Positions 37,430 through 50,150 of a stretch of DNA of 64,000 nt are shown here, piece after piece. Each line of letters begins with the position of its first letter. The stretch's first letter is position 1. Below the pieces are notes generated by a model. It saw only the letters and a program-made list of their open reading frames with translations. It searched no databases and had not been told where the DNA came from. A program made the translations under genes and the position numbers. The stretch comes from Cycas panzhihuaensis (taxonomy: Eukaryota > Cycadophyta): assembly GCA_023213395.1 (NCBI GenBank), contig CM041465.1, forward strand, positions 179,249,741 to 179,313,740, read 5' to 3'.

Positions 37430-38812
37430 ATAAACCACTATAACCATGTCAATCTTATGGAATAATGTCCATCGAACCATGCGCTGTCACCTTTTCTCAT
37501 TGCCATATGTCGAAATGGAGTCCATAGTTGAACTTCGGAATCGTGTCGAAGATCAATCAAACCTTTGCCCGATGTAGGAGTAAAAATAAGCATTCCATGT
37601 GAAGTGGTTGAGAGCCTTAACCACGCTCTCTGGAATGAAAACATCATGCTCTCCCTAGAATGTAAACCCCTTGATTTTAAGACAAGGAAACTCAAGTGAT
37701 GTATAAATTTCCTCACACCTTTGGAGATTCCACATAAAAACGGTAACTGAACACAAATCCCTTTAAAAGAAAAGGCAAGGTTGTCTCCTTACGACACGTG
37801 TGGCACCAAGTCAAAGTCGTTCGCCTCCCACGTAACATCATACGAGGCAGCTGGCCTTCTAATTTGGAACACACCGAACCAACCATATTCCGTGTCGCAG
37901 TATGATTGGACAGAGCGCGATCGCCTACCACGTGTCCCTTTGCCGGTGGGACCCACGACGCAAAGATTTAGCTGAAGTGATTTGAGGGAAAGGGATTTTT
38001 ATCCCGAAGCGCCACCAAAGTTTGGGTATGGCTTTCGCTTATCCACACAACCGCCTCGTCCCGGGGCCAATAACTAATTGTTACTAAACATGGAAGGGGA
38101 CTTGTCGCGACGATAAATGCTCTAACCACGACTCACCCCGCTAATGAATAAAGGGCGATTAACTCTGCCACGGTCAGCGGAATTGCCTCAAGTACACGAC
38201 AGTGGGACCCGCACCGCGGACGACTTCGAAGAAGACGCTTAGGTAACGTTACGCTACCTTCCACTACGTTCACCTGCCAGATTTCTGCCCACCTTTTAAA
38301 CGTCCGACTGTCCGCCACTAATTTTTTAATTATATTTATATTGCTTACAAATCCCAACGAAATCCGGATAAAGTAGACATTTGACATAAGACGTCCTCCG
38401 GCTCCGATTAATTATTATTTCGTCCTCAGGATGAATGAAACCGCGGCGGCAAGTTTAGCGGAATATCACAAGAGGACCACTACATTAAGTAATCGGCGTT
38501 TAAGCGCTAAGCAACTGAATTAGCGCGGAGTCCCGTGACGGATAGCGATCACGGTACGTGAATCCGACCGACCGAGAGCCAAGTTTCATGTGAGAAACCC
38601 ATCGTCGCCAAAATGGCGGTGACTCGTCGTTTTCCGGAGGATATCCGCCAAATTGTCACCTCTGCTCGACCACAAGTATAGCCCGGCGCTTGTGCGCACG
38701 TATAAGGCAGCTATAATGATTATACAATAAACGGGATTAATATTGTTAACGGATGTCGGAAGGGGGAATTCAGAGTAACAATCTGAGCTTGGCACATGCG
38801 CCGGTGGCGACC
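37430..38812 (+). promoter_or_regulatory. Upstream regulatory island of the DUF1399 gene
   Basis: This stretch is visibly richer in GC and CpG than the DNA to its left and carries no convincing gene of its own. It contains two G-boxes (CACGTG at 37795-37800 and 37929-37934, both in a GACACGTG or CACGTGTC context). It also has two GTGGGACCC motifs (37946-37954 and 38202-38210), which fit the GTGGGNCC/GTGGNCCC sites bound by TCP factors. The motif assignments are sequence matches only. Confidence 0.45.
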
Positions 38813-38816
38813 GAGG

Positions 38817-38823
38817 TATATAT
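38817..38823 (+). promoter_or_regulatory. TATA box of the DUF1399 gene
   Basis: TATATAT lies about 66-72 bp upstream of the ATG, in an otherwise GC-rich context. Transcription would start about 30 bp downstream, giving a 5' UTR of roughly 40 nt. Confidence 0.5.
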
Positions 38824-38888
38824 CCCGAGGGCAGTTTCTGCTCTGTGCGATCGTATAATTAAATTTTGAGAGCAGAGAGTTAGTTACG

Positions 38889-41800
38889 ATGGTACCTGAG
38901 TTTCGCCAAGTCGAGAACTCCTGTGACGCTGGAAGCCCCGAAGCTGAAATCGAAGCCGCAGGGCGTATCGTTATCCGTGTTGATTTGGTGGCCGCGGCCA
39001 AGAGGCAGCTTCACTTTCTGCGGACAATTGGCAATATGCCATGGCTCCACAATGGCCCTGTGGTTTTGCAAGCCATTCGAAGGTTGGGTTATCTGAAGTA
39101 TCAATCGTTGCAGAAGTATTGTATGGTTTTCCTATTTGATGAATGGAAGTTTGATCTTTTTCTGTCAACGGTTAAGGCGTCTGAGGAGTTGTAGTTTATT
39201 TATGGGGTGAGCCCAGATGATTGATTTCGTTTGATGGCTAGTTATGTGCAGGTATAAGCAGTTCTGGATGCCCTTGGCAGCGGAAACGTCTGAGATTCTG
39301 TGGCCTCCCTTGGACGTTCAGTGGGTGTGGCACTGTCACTGCCTGAATCCGGTTAGCGCTTCTTTTCCGCTCATGGAGTTTTTGGAACGAACTGGCTTTG
39401 GATCTTCGTGTATTAAAAGTAGCCCGAAATTATGTGACTAGCCCGAAGGGTAATAACAGTGCAGTTCTGATGCTCAGGAAGCGTACAGGCGATACTGTCT
39501 CTCGCAGTTCTCGAAAATCATAGATAAGCCTCTGTTAATTGAGGCTGGAAGCGAGGCTGCTGCGTTGCAGAGATGCAGAAAAATATGGAGCGAAAGATTT
39601 CCTTCGGAGCCCTTCGATCTGCGACCAAAGCCGAGAATGGGTTCCGGAATAAGCAGCGCGGTGCACCCTGTTGGCTCGGAGAGCAAGGTTGAGGAAGGCT
39701 ATGATCTCGTCGCATCCATCTCAAAGCAGAGCTCGTTCTATCAACAAGTCTGTGTCTCTGTTTCATCACCCTAATCTTTTCCAAAGCATTAAAAAAACTC
39801 TAAATTGAGCAGATCGATTCATTTGTATACTGGTTCGCTAGAGTCTGGTCGGCGTTTCGAAACCCACGAGTGCATAGTTCGTGCTGAGCGACATACGTAT
39901 GAAATTAAAGAATAGATTAATTAAGCGAATTAATTAAATTATAGTTACTGTTGCTTTTGATTGCAGGTTTTTCAGCCGTTCATGTGGGAAACTGAATTTC
40001 TAGTAGCGGCCAAGGAACGGTACAAATGCTTTCTGCATTTGGTGAATAAACATCGGGGGCTTCTTGTCTGCGTCCCTACATTTGATATCATTCTCATGTG
40101 GACCACGCATCAGGTGATTAATTGAGCATGTGACTGTTATAATTTGAACATGATTCTATACTGTTGTGAACATTTGACCTGGTCTGGATCCTATCCGTTG
40201 TATCGTATGATCGAATATATCATCCAAATGGACGGTTCTGTTATTATATTACTGATAACCCCGCATCGCCGCCATGTATCAGAACTCTCCCGTGGCTTAT
40301 GCAAAAGACGTGGAATGGGTGGAGGGATTGTTTAGAGGAGCTGCCATAGAACAGGGACCCAACGCCGTGCCTGAGGAGCATCTCCAGGAAACCGCCAGAT
40401 TATGGGAGAACACCTTCGGGCAGCCGTACGAAAAAGCCGGTGCTACATTTGATGCAGTTCAGTCCAAACCGCTGCCAATCCCCAAAGCGTTGGCAGGATT
40501 TAATACGCCAAAGGCAATATACTGGGAATATCAGGACCTCGATGTCAACAGAAAGTACGAGACATTGGAACCCAGATATATCATGGAGGTATTATATATA
40601 TGATAATAATAATTTACTTCTATATCTGAATTCTTCTATGGAAGTCCTGAAGGAAGCCTTATATTATTGGCCAGGTCTGCATTCTGGTCAAAGTTATATC
40701 GAACTCCGGCAAGGAGGAGGAATTCAAGAACCTGTTCTTGCGTCTCCGGGCGATAGATTCGTATAAGCGATTCAGATCGGACAAGCCGCTGGCCAAGCTT
40801 TGTCCAGACACTAAATGGCAGAAGCCATGGATTCTACAGTGCGAATTGAACACGAAAGGCGTGATTCTAGAACTCCGATCCCACATCACTACGTGTCTCG
40901 GACCTCTGGGGCGCTCCAGACGTCTGGAAAAGCTGGTTTTCCGTTGGCAAGAAATGCTGCAAGCTCCGTCGCTGACCATGGACAAGTTAATTCCCTTAAG
41001 ATCAAAGGTCCTGCACACAAATTACTCGAATGCAGATCGTTATCCTCAGCTACGAGTGGTGGCATCGATCACTCCTCCGATTCAGGCACCGTACCTGCTA
41101 AAATGTGTTCCAGATCGTGTGACAGATGACGCCGGGGCCATGCTATCAGATATAATTCTTAAGATGAATAAGTACCATCCTCAAGAAGGCCGTTGGATCT
41201 CCCGGACCGTGCTGAATCACGCGGGCAGAGAATGCTTCGTCGTCCGCATCAGGTAATAAAAGCATAATTCGCATACTCTCAATTTATCTACATTTGGCTG
41301 CTCAATTGGCAGAATCTGAAATCCTTGCAACTCGGTCGACCTTCCCTACAGGGTTGCGCGAGGTATTTGGAGGAGAAACGGCGATAGACCCGTCGGAGTG
41401 GACTGGAACGAAAGGGTTATCCAGATTTGCGAGGGGTCATGGACCTATGTTGCAGGGCCTATTGGCATTGCCCCAGGTATTAACCCCTATATATATATAA
41501 ATTCAATTCTCTTTGTCCATACTTGACCGGGACCGGGACTATTGGACACAATTACAACCTATGCATTCATAATATTATCGTGTTCAATGCAGGCAAAGTT
41601 GTAGGCAGCGCAACGCCGAAAGCCGATGATTTGGAACACCATAGAATGACGTGGTCATTTTCCAGCGGGGAAGTCTTTACGATACAGATGCCCATCGAGC
41701 AAATGCAATGGGAGAGACATCTGCAATTCACACTGAAGAATTCGCCCAAAGGAAAATCGGTAAGACGGCAGATCCATTAATTAACGAACCAATTAATTAA

Positions 41801-42492
41801 TTTCATCGACGTATAACAGTAGCCATGGCTGACGGTCTGTATTTTATATTTTCCAGTCGAGGTTGCTGAACGGTCGAAAGCTGCAATACCAGGTAACGGG
41901 AGCCAAGCCAGAAGAAGAAGAGGGATTCGTTACTCTGGTTCGGTACTCGACCCACTGTCCCCAGGGCAAAGCTACGGCCTTATTCAACTGGAAGGTCTCG
42001 GCCGTGGAATTCGTCCCGGAAGAAGATGCAGTTCTGGTGCTGCTTCTCTGCACGGCCACGGTTCGAACCGTGGCAGACTTCGGGAGCGACAGTCTCGGCA
42101 ACTTTTTCATCAGACGAAGAATGAAAGAAGCCAAACCTGGAACAAGAGACTGGGGATCCGTCGCCGTGCAAAATTCACCGTCAACACCGTCTCATCTGAC
42201 GTTCTGGTATTTGAATCCCAGAGAGGTTCTGGGCATTCCGCCTGCAGGTGATCCGCCGCTTATGAATGGCTCCCCGGAGGAGAGTCACGTATATAGGAGC
42301 GGGAGCTGGCTCTACGTGGATGGTTCGCCCAACGTTATTACTAATAATAACAGTTCGATCCGTAAGGCGGCATCTACGGATGTTTCGACGTGGGAAGGGT
42401 CACATGGGCCTGAGTTTGGTGGAGCTCGGCCGACGATGAGAACATCGAGCGGAGTTCCTGTCGTTAGACAAAGAAGCTCCTCGGTCTCCTAA
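38889..42492 (+). CDS. DUF1399 / GRDP-family protein, nine exons, intact
   Basis: The exons are 38889-39082, 39252-39351, 39478-39747, 39967-40113, 40283-40588, 40675-41252, 41352-41476, 41593-41759 and 41857-42492. All eight introns (86-219 bp) are GT-AG and the joined frame is 840 codons with no internal stop. The N-terminal DUF1399 part has VDLVAAAKRQL (about residue 32 on), RYKQFWMPL (65-73), DVQWVWHCHCLNP (86-98) and VPTFDIILMWTTHQ (224-237). The second WHxH-like box reads WTTH. A middle region (340-531) has a C2-like beta pattern. GDRPVGVDW and ICEGSWTYVAG lie in 533-574. GRDP1/2 of Arabidopsis end in a glycine-rich domain; this protein ends in a Ser/Thr/Arg-rich tail, so it fits the DUF1399-only branch better. 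The molecular function is not known; related GRDPs are linked to growth and stress responses. Confidence 0.9.
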
Positions 42493-42560
42493 TTCCAAAA
42501 AAAATTATATAAAATTATAAATAATAATAATGATTATCATTGCATTTTAACACAAATACT
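42493..42560 (+). terminator. Probable 3' UTR start with polyadenylation signal
   Basis: After the TAA the sequence becomes AT-rich at once and contains overlapping AATAAT/AATAATAAT motifs at about 42519-42530. These are acceptable plant near-upstream poly(A) elements. The cleavage site cannot be placed. Confidence 0.35.
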
Positions 42561-45500
42561 AACGTCACGTTACTAACAATGTGTCTTTTAATGGCTTGGC
42601 TTCACCTTTTTTGGCAACTACATTTTAAGAGTTTATCTATTGTTATTTTCCATATTTAACTACCTTTTCCACCATGTGGTTGTCTCCTAATGTTCTTAAT
42701 CTTTTGTCGTGTTGGTGAGAGGAATATGTTGTATGTGGGATTGTACTTTTCTTTTAGGAGACGAATGACTAGGTGCAAAATGGCAACACAATTAATGCAT
42801 CCTTATAAGTTCCTTCATTCCGAGTAGGCATAGTGCTTCCATGGTATTTCAAGGGCACCTCATTTGATGGGATGCATTGGTAAGGTGCATAGGTTATGGC
42901 CTATCATTTATAGAATTAGCAGGAGTGGGGATGAATTAACATCTAGTGCTAGTTTTAATGTGCATTTAGTCGTCCTAGGCCAAAAATGCAAGAGAGTGTT
43001 GTGGAGAATATTGATCCCCTCCTTTTATAATCAACTTAACAAAGTCCTACATATTAAGTAGCTCATGGTTTTAGGGTAAAGGCATACGTGGAGCTTAATC
43101 ACATGTGACCAAATATCCCTTGATTTTCAAACAGAGACCTATGTTGAACATGCCCCACCTAGAAAAGTAAAACCAAATAAACACACACACATGTACATGT
43201 GACTATACTACCAATTCTCCACTACATTTGAAGATAAGGATCATGTGATTACTTGGCCCTTTAAAACACTTGACTTTTCTTGCCAGCATTTCAAATCACT
43301 TGACTTTCCTTCTTATTTTTTAAAATCACTTTTCTTTCATTCCATTATTTTTTAAGTTGAATTGTGTTTGGAATTAGTCTTATATCTTAACATTTCCCCT
43401 ATTCATTAAGGAATTTTTATTGAAAATTTGTGGTTTGATATTTTTTGGCCATTGAAATAATTTGTACTACAATTAACTAAAAGATTTTCAACCCATTGAT
43501 CATACACTTGAAATTTATACTAAGTTTGATAAAGGAACTATCTATAATTAAGTGCTTGTTGTGATATAAAATATGCCATTGTAGATCCCTTTGCTATATT
43601 AAAGTCAACTATATTAAGAATAAAATACATTAAAGTTAACTTAGACCCTTAAAGAAATTAAACTTCTAAATTAAAATTAAAGGAATGACCAAAAAAGAAA
43701 GACAAAAGAGAAGGGAATGAGATGGTCTAAAATTGATATATATAGGTCCATAACATGAAGGAAATATTAACATAATTGAAACTCATGATCTCAGCAAGCC
43801 AACTTAAAAGGTGCGATTAACATTCAATATACGTAGGGAAAATATGCCTTCTTGTGAATATCCATATTAACCAACACTTACCTCTATAGAGAGGAAAGAG
43901 ATTCAACATTTATGGTTGTTACCAATCTACTAAAGGCCTTAAAGGAGGTTGAAATTGTTAAGCCTTCCTATAAAAAAATAATAGACTTACATAATTTTAA
44001 TAAAGTTTATTAACTCAATAAGATATGAGGAATTATACTTAGTGATTGATTTTCCCTTAGTATTATCTTGCCTAAGGTACTATCTTATTATATATTTGAT
44101 TTTACATCATGAAGAATTACCAAAAATAATGCAATACTTTTAATTGAATAGAAAATTTATGTTGATGTAATATCTCATGTAAAAAATACTAGTTCTCTCA
44201 CCACATTAAAGATTCAAATCTATTATGCTTGCTTTCTTAATATAAAACTTAATCATAAATATAATTCTTGATAATCTAGGTCTTGGTCATAGTTTTATGT
44301 ATGTAAAGATAACCCCATTGGGATTTTTCTTGGTTCTTATTAAGGCATTAACATGATTTAATTTTCTTGAGTAATAAATGTGTGCTCTAATATAGAGATC
44401 AAGTCAACAACTGACCATTCTATTATGCTAATGAGTTATCCATCCCATGTTACCTTTTGCCTTTTTTCAAGTAGTCCATGATTACATTCAAGTATACAAT
44501 AGAAGATTGATTGGACCTTTCATATACTTTATAATAGAATTTTAAAAAATGAAGTATGTTATGCCCCTTGTTTAATGGTTATTTTCCAATATGTTCATGA
44601 TGAATTGAGAATGAACAAAATGACCATCTATGATAAGTCATATGTGGCAAACTCCATTTTGAAATTAGACATTATATTAACAATAATATTAAGGGTTATG
44701 GGTCATAGTTAAGATTAGAAGGTTATAGAAGTTTATGTCTTTAGGTCTAGAGGTTAGGATGGCTATCGAAAAAGGACACCCTACTCTAGAATGTTAGACT
44801 ATTATTTTATCCGATTCAACCAAAAATCATACATATACCTCTTTGGTGGCATCATAGTTTGAAATTATCTTTTATTTTTCTTTTGTTTTAGAGAGGACCT
44901 ATGTGTGTATTAGATGTTTTGCTTACTTAGTACATTAATCATTTTAATAAGTATCTATAATTCAATATATTAATTATTATAGTCATCTATGAAAACTAAT
45001 TCCTAATTATTTCCTCATGTTTAACCCACACCATTTGTACTTATGTCAGTTGCTTATTGTTGTTGCAATTGAACTTAGCCTTATAATTGATCCAATAATA
45101 ACTGACATGAGTGCCTAACATCTCTCTCAAACTTATTATATGCTTCACTTTGGAGTACTACTTAAAGTATCAAAATTGCATTCATAACATCTCTTTCAGA
45201 TGTTAAAGGTGATAATTTATATTAATTATAAATAATTAGAATTTATAATGTTAAAATAGAAAATACATAAGGTGGAGAAGATGGAGCACTGGCCTCTAAA
45301 ATTTAAACTTGTGAATGTTACTTTGTTAGGGTTCAAGTTTCCTATGATCTATGCAACATGTCATATGTAGTGGTGGATCGTTCGCTTGTTGGTCTTCAAT
45401 TTACTTTTAGTGCAACAATCAATTAAGATGACTCTAATTTGAATATCAATTTGTAATTGATTATTTAGCTAATGTGTTGAGTAAACAAACTTATTTAGCT

Positions 45501-46419
45501 TCATATGTAGATCCATGATCTATAACACAATGGTGACCATGATCTTGGAAAACTCATCCACTTTAGACTATGCTTATTTATACAATAATTCTAGGTTCTC
45601 TAATATAGAAGTATCCTTTCTTATTTTGCCCATTTGAAATGCCCTTAAGGCATTTACAAATATCTTATTTATTCTAAACTTCTTTTAGATTACTTTGATT
45701 AGTTAGTCTCAAGAAACATTCAAATGAAATTGAAGTATATATAAAAATTGAGTTGAATTGCACTAATTTTAGACCAAAGTGACTGCAAGTTGGTTCAAAT
45801 CCCTATGTGGTAGTTATAATGGATTTTTGCTAACATAGATTGGTCTTGAGATCCAATGACCAACTACATAATCATTGCTTGTACATTATTAAATAACCCT
45901 TGGATTGATTCTACATTTACTTAAGTGATTTAGGTCACAATGTAGGGAATTTAGCTTTTGTAAGGTAAATGTGACAAAGTGAGAAATAATAGGCTTTTGA
46001 TTACTCAACTTTGTATATGCGACTTGTGGTTGATGTTATAGCCTTATAATGAATTAAATTTTATTAGTTGTTTAGAGAGCTAATTCTTTCAAGTTTGTGT
46101 TAGGGACTTAGAATAAATCTTAATAGATAGTTGTATAAACTATGTTATAATTGACCTAGGGTTTGACCACTACCGCATGTTATCTATGTGTTGAATCCCC
46201 AAGTTGAGTCACTTGAACATTTATTGAGTGATGCCATTCTTTGTTAAGAACTTTGATTGGTTGTATCTTCTTTGTCAACTATTCTGACCAACTTTTTTGT
46301 AAAACTTCAAAGCTTTTAAGGGTTTCTCCATATTCTATAGATAATGGCAATTGCCTTATAGGAGTTTTCTCCTATTCAATTATCACTTTGACCAAAGCTT
46401 ACTAAGATTGCCACTCATC

Positions 46420-47172
46420 TAGGTTGGGATAAGAAGATAAGGTATTAATTAGTTAGTCAATTTCAAGAGCAAGCTCTAAGCTATTGTTACCTTCTACTTC
46501 CATATTATTGGTCACCTTGACCATTAGTGTGCCCTTTTCTACAACTAAGTAGGATAAGGTTTTCTTCCCAAACAAAGATGTCACTAATGACCTAGTTTCT
46601 AGTTTAGTGAAAAGTTATAGTTGTTGTGAATCATTATGAGTTCTAGGTCACCTTGTGTTGTGTTTATTTTTTTGTTTTATGGTGTTGGTTGTTGGTCTTC
46701 TTCTTCATCCTTAGAGGGACAAAAGCATCTCTCCCTTAGTGTGCCCCTCTTCTCTTTTAGTGAGTATGTGGACATAACCTTGGCATCTCCATGGCTTGCA
46801 AAATTATAGCCAACTCATGAAGGTCATCTTGAGGCAATTCAATATCTATTAAAAATAATGAATAAGTTTAATCTATTTTTCTAGCTAAAAGTTCCTCTTC
46901 ATCTCCATCATAATTTGTTGTGGCCTTGGCTTTCATGGCAATGCTATAAACTACACATTTATGCCATGCACTTGGACTACAATACCATAGTTAGCCTCAT
47001 TAAATTTGATAATTGGAAATGTATTTTGAAAGACCAATACACAATTAATAAGACACCTAGAAGGTTTATTTGGGCATACGTACTTAAGTAGATCCTCCAA
47101 AAATATTTTAACCTTCCAACTTTTCTTTGGAAAATTTATGGATGCATATGTAGAAATCATAAGCATTCTCAT
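46420..47172 (-). pseudogene. Possible degenerate coding fragments, unidentified
   Basis: An open stretch at 46951-47172 (73 codons) contains SWKVKIFLEDLLKYVCPN and a hydrophobic-polar pattern that reads like real protein. Further left, fragments near 46440-46620 read LVVEKGTLMVKV and NNSLELALEID. I do not recognise the family. These could be pieces of one decayed gene or transposon ORF, or chance open reading in AT-rich DNA. Confidence 0.25.
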
Positions 47173-48616
47173 CTCATATCATGAAAAAGGTTTAGCATCA
47201 AACCTCCCTTGAAAGTTCATTTGAATAATTAGTGATAAAAAATAAAAATAGAAAGCTTAGCTCATGCGAGATATTGTTGTATCTCCTTATTAGCCTCAAT
47301 GCTTAAACTCTTAACCCATTGAAGCCTCTTACCTTTATAAGTCTTTTCAATTGGAAGCCAACACTTTGTTAGCATGCTTAAATCTCTAGTTACTAGAATA
47401 ATCATCCCATAAACAATTCATTTACTACATGCTTGAATGGGATTAGCCATTCTTTTCATCATAATATCTTTACAATTGAAATCATTCTGATTATGACAAA
47501 TACTTTTTGCTAATGCTTTCTGAACCTCTTTCTCTATCCTCAAAAGTTTAGCTTCATTTCTACCTAAAGGTGATTTGGCAAGATTATTAATAATTTTTTA
47601 TATAATTATAAAAGATCCATTATAAAATTTGAAAATGCCATAGTTATTGTGTAATAGCACTTCATGGACTCTCTCTCTTTATATCATCAATATTGGTAAA
47701 TTTATCATGTATGTGATACTAGTTTAATACAGCATTTTTTCTCTAGGTTTCCTTACATTGAATGAACCCCTTTAGTTAGAGGATGTCACCCCTAAAATAC
47801 CTAGAATCTTAATATGAGTCATTTTTTTCCATTGTCACTTAGAGGTAAATAACTCCTTTTGATTATATTATTTTTGTTAGAGGAAAGGCAAGGTCTCTTT
47901 GCTCATATTTTCCCTTCATTTTCCTTTCTGTAGGTATTCATATATACTTAATCACCCTTTGATATGTGAGACATCTTTTTCAATTATGGGAATCCTAGTT
48001 CTTAAGCTATAAACCACTAGTGTTCCCTGTAAAATCATATCTCATTATGTTGAAATGGTATCGCTTTATCTACTAGAGTCTTTTCATTATCATTAGTTTC
48101 TTTTCTATAAGAAAAATAAAGATTCTATTTCAATGGTTTTAAATTTATCATAATATTTAAATCGATTACAATGTAGACCACTAATGCTCACAAAAATTTT
48201 CCAAGATATGTCATTTGATATGTTTATCATGTATTAATTTACCATGGCATGGTATAATTACATTCCTTTGCTACCATTTAAATTCAGGTTACATAAGACT
48301 TTGAAATCCATAATAATAAATATGATTAGATGGTAAAAGGTTATACCAAGTTAATACCCACTCTTTGACATGTCTTTACACTTATTAGAATATGTCTCTA
48401 TTTAATAGATCACTTCAAATATACTTGAATTATCATACCATCAATAGAAAATGTTGTAACCTATGTCGAAAAACAAACCTTTCAACATCAATAATTAATA
48501 GTAAGAATTCAACTTGTTTAGTTATTATCATACAAAATTTATTAAATCCTTCATGTCAACCTTCTTTTGAATTTAATCTTGATTACTTATTTTGTAAGCA
48601 TTGCAAGAAATATATC

Positions 48617-48660
48617 TTCTTCTCCTCCTCCTCCTCCCCTCCTCCTCCTCCTCCTCCTCC
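48617..48660. repeat. (TCC)n microsatellite
   Basis: Fourteen or so TCC units with one imperfect CCC interruption. Confidence 0.95.
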
Positions 48661-49364
48661 ATTCATCTTATTGTGTAATAGTTCATTATTTAGTATTTAT
48701 ACAATTATTGACCCATTTACCAACAACTTATCTAAAATATAGGGTCTTTGCTAATGTGTTTCAACTTACTTAGTTTGCCTCTAAATTTTCTATCATAGGT
48801 CAAAACATGGTTGATTTTATGTAATCTTGCTTATCTTTCTTTGTTTATTATGCAAGGCTTTTAATGAGCCTTAGTGAACTTTTATTGCCAACTTGTATAG
48901 ACTCTTATCCCATCCAATTTCATCAATTAGAATATTTGTTGTTGAATATTTTGTTGGTCTTTTCATTTTATAATCATAGCTAACTATAGAATAATAAATT
49001 CAATGGGTGTTACCACTCTGATATTGTAAACCAATGGGAAAGGTGTTTGTCATACTAATTTCCCAAAAGTCATTCTAAATACCCATAAAACTACATCTAA
49101 CTTATCCACATAGTTTGAGTATCCCATATTGAAAAAATTTAGTAAGGGCATTATATAAAATTTTATTAGAATTAGTGGCCAAACCACTACATCGTAGGTC
49201 ATATAAGATAGTTTTGTAGTGATAACCCATAAAATTATCTATTAGTTTTTTAATCATTTGATTCATAAAATGCATTGCACACACACTTATTAATTGTAAT
49301 ACATTGTTAAACTGAGTGGTTTATGATTCAAATAAAATTTTAGCCATTGTTTATATGTTAAAAT

Positions 49365-49393
49365 TTCTCTCTCTCTCTCTCTCTCTCCCCCCC
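49365..49393. repeat. (CT)n-(C)n low-complexity run
   Basis: About 11 CT units followed by seven C. Confidence 0.9.
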
Positions 49394-49527
49394 ATGAGAT
49401 CAAATGATACTTTGTAATAATAATATAGTGAGCAACTACTGTTGTTGTTATGGGACTTAGAGGACCAATGAAATCAATATCTTATTTTGCAAATAACATA
49501 ATTTCAATCATCAAGTTCAAATAAAGT

Positions 49528-50132
49528 GTTGGGGTTAATATTCATCACTCCACTCCCACTTTTTACACATGTGAGTGCGCACATGTGAAGGTAAGTTGAA
49601 TAAGGTTAATATTCACTTGAATTAAGCATTATTTTAACATTGTTTGAATTTGGAGGTTGAGGAGGTTTTCCTCCTCCCTTAAATTATATATTTTTTAGGG
49701 TGACAAACCTTAGTATCTTTTGACACCACCTCTATTTGGAGATCTATAATGATCTCAAACATGGGTTGAATAATGAATATTAGTTTATGCTCTTACTCTA
49801 CAATGGATTGATTATTTGCTTACTGCTTTATTCTGTCTTCATGATTTTAAATCTTCATTGGGAATGAGTCAGGTAAGGTTAATGTTCATTTGAGTTAAGC
49901 ATTATTTTAATATTATTTAAATTTTAGACGTTGAGGAGGTTTCCTTCTTCCCTCAAACTATATATTTTTTAGGGTGAGAAACCTTGGTGTCTTTTGACAC
50001 CACCTCTATTTAGAGCTTTGTAATGTTCTCAAACATGGTTTAAATAATGAATATTGGTTTATGTTCTTACTCTACAATGGATTGATTATTTGCTTATTGC
50101 TCTACTCTATCTCCATGATTTCAACCCTTCAT
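49528..50132 (+). repeat. Element E 5' LTR with internal tandem duplication
   Basis: It starts TGTTGGGGTTAATA and ends CCTTCA before TTTGGTATTAGAG. Inside, 49601-49873 and 49874-50132 are two diverged copies of one unit, with a period of 273 bp. Both contain TATATATTTTTTAGGGTGA, the TTTTGACACCACCTCTATTT block and CTTACTCTACAATGGATTG. The end of copy 1 (CTTCATTGGGAATGAGT) resembles the LTR/PBS junction after copy 2, so this could also be two LTRs in tandem with the inner one truncated. Confidence 0.65.
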
Positions 50133-50150
50133 TTGGTATTAGAGTATAGA
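50133..50150 (+). promoter_or_regulatory. Primer binding site of element E
   Basis: TTTGGTATTAGAGTATAG follows the LTR with the same junction sequence as in element D. Confidence 0.6.

Larger units (their letters stand above)
42561..49527. other. AT-rich intergenic stretch with no confident gene
   Basis: I read both strands and found no recognisable TE catalytic motif or known gene. On the minus strand there is weakly protein-like sequence around 46420-47172, described separately. Microsatellites occur at 48617-48660 and 49365-49386. Confidence 0.45.

Noticed and set aside
38133-38387. Open frame of 84 codons on the minus strand upstream of the gene
   Set aside because: It lies in the GC-rich promoter island, shows no known motif and overlaps other open frames. 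Openness is expected from base composition.
40659-41018. 119-codon minus-strand open frame inside exon 6
   Set aside because: It is the antisense shadow of a conserved coding exon with no motif of its own.
45788-45802. GGTTCAAATCCC, resembling a tRNA B-box
   Set aside because: No A-box or cloverleaf-forming partner sequence lies upstream at the proper distance.
48392-48773. Open frames running through the (TCC)n repeat
   Set aside because: They are created by the microsatellite (poly-Ser/Pro), with no conserved sequence around it.
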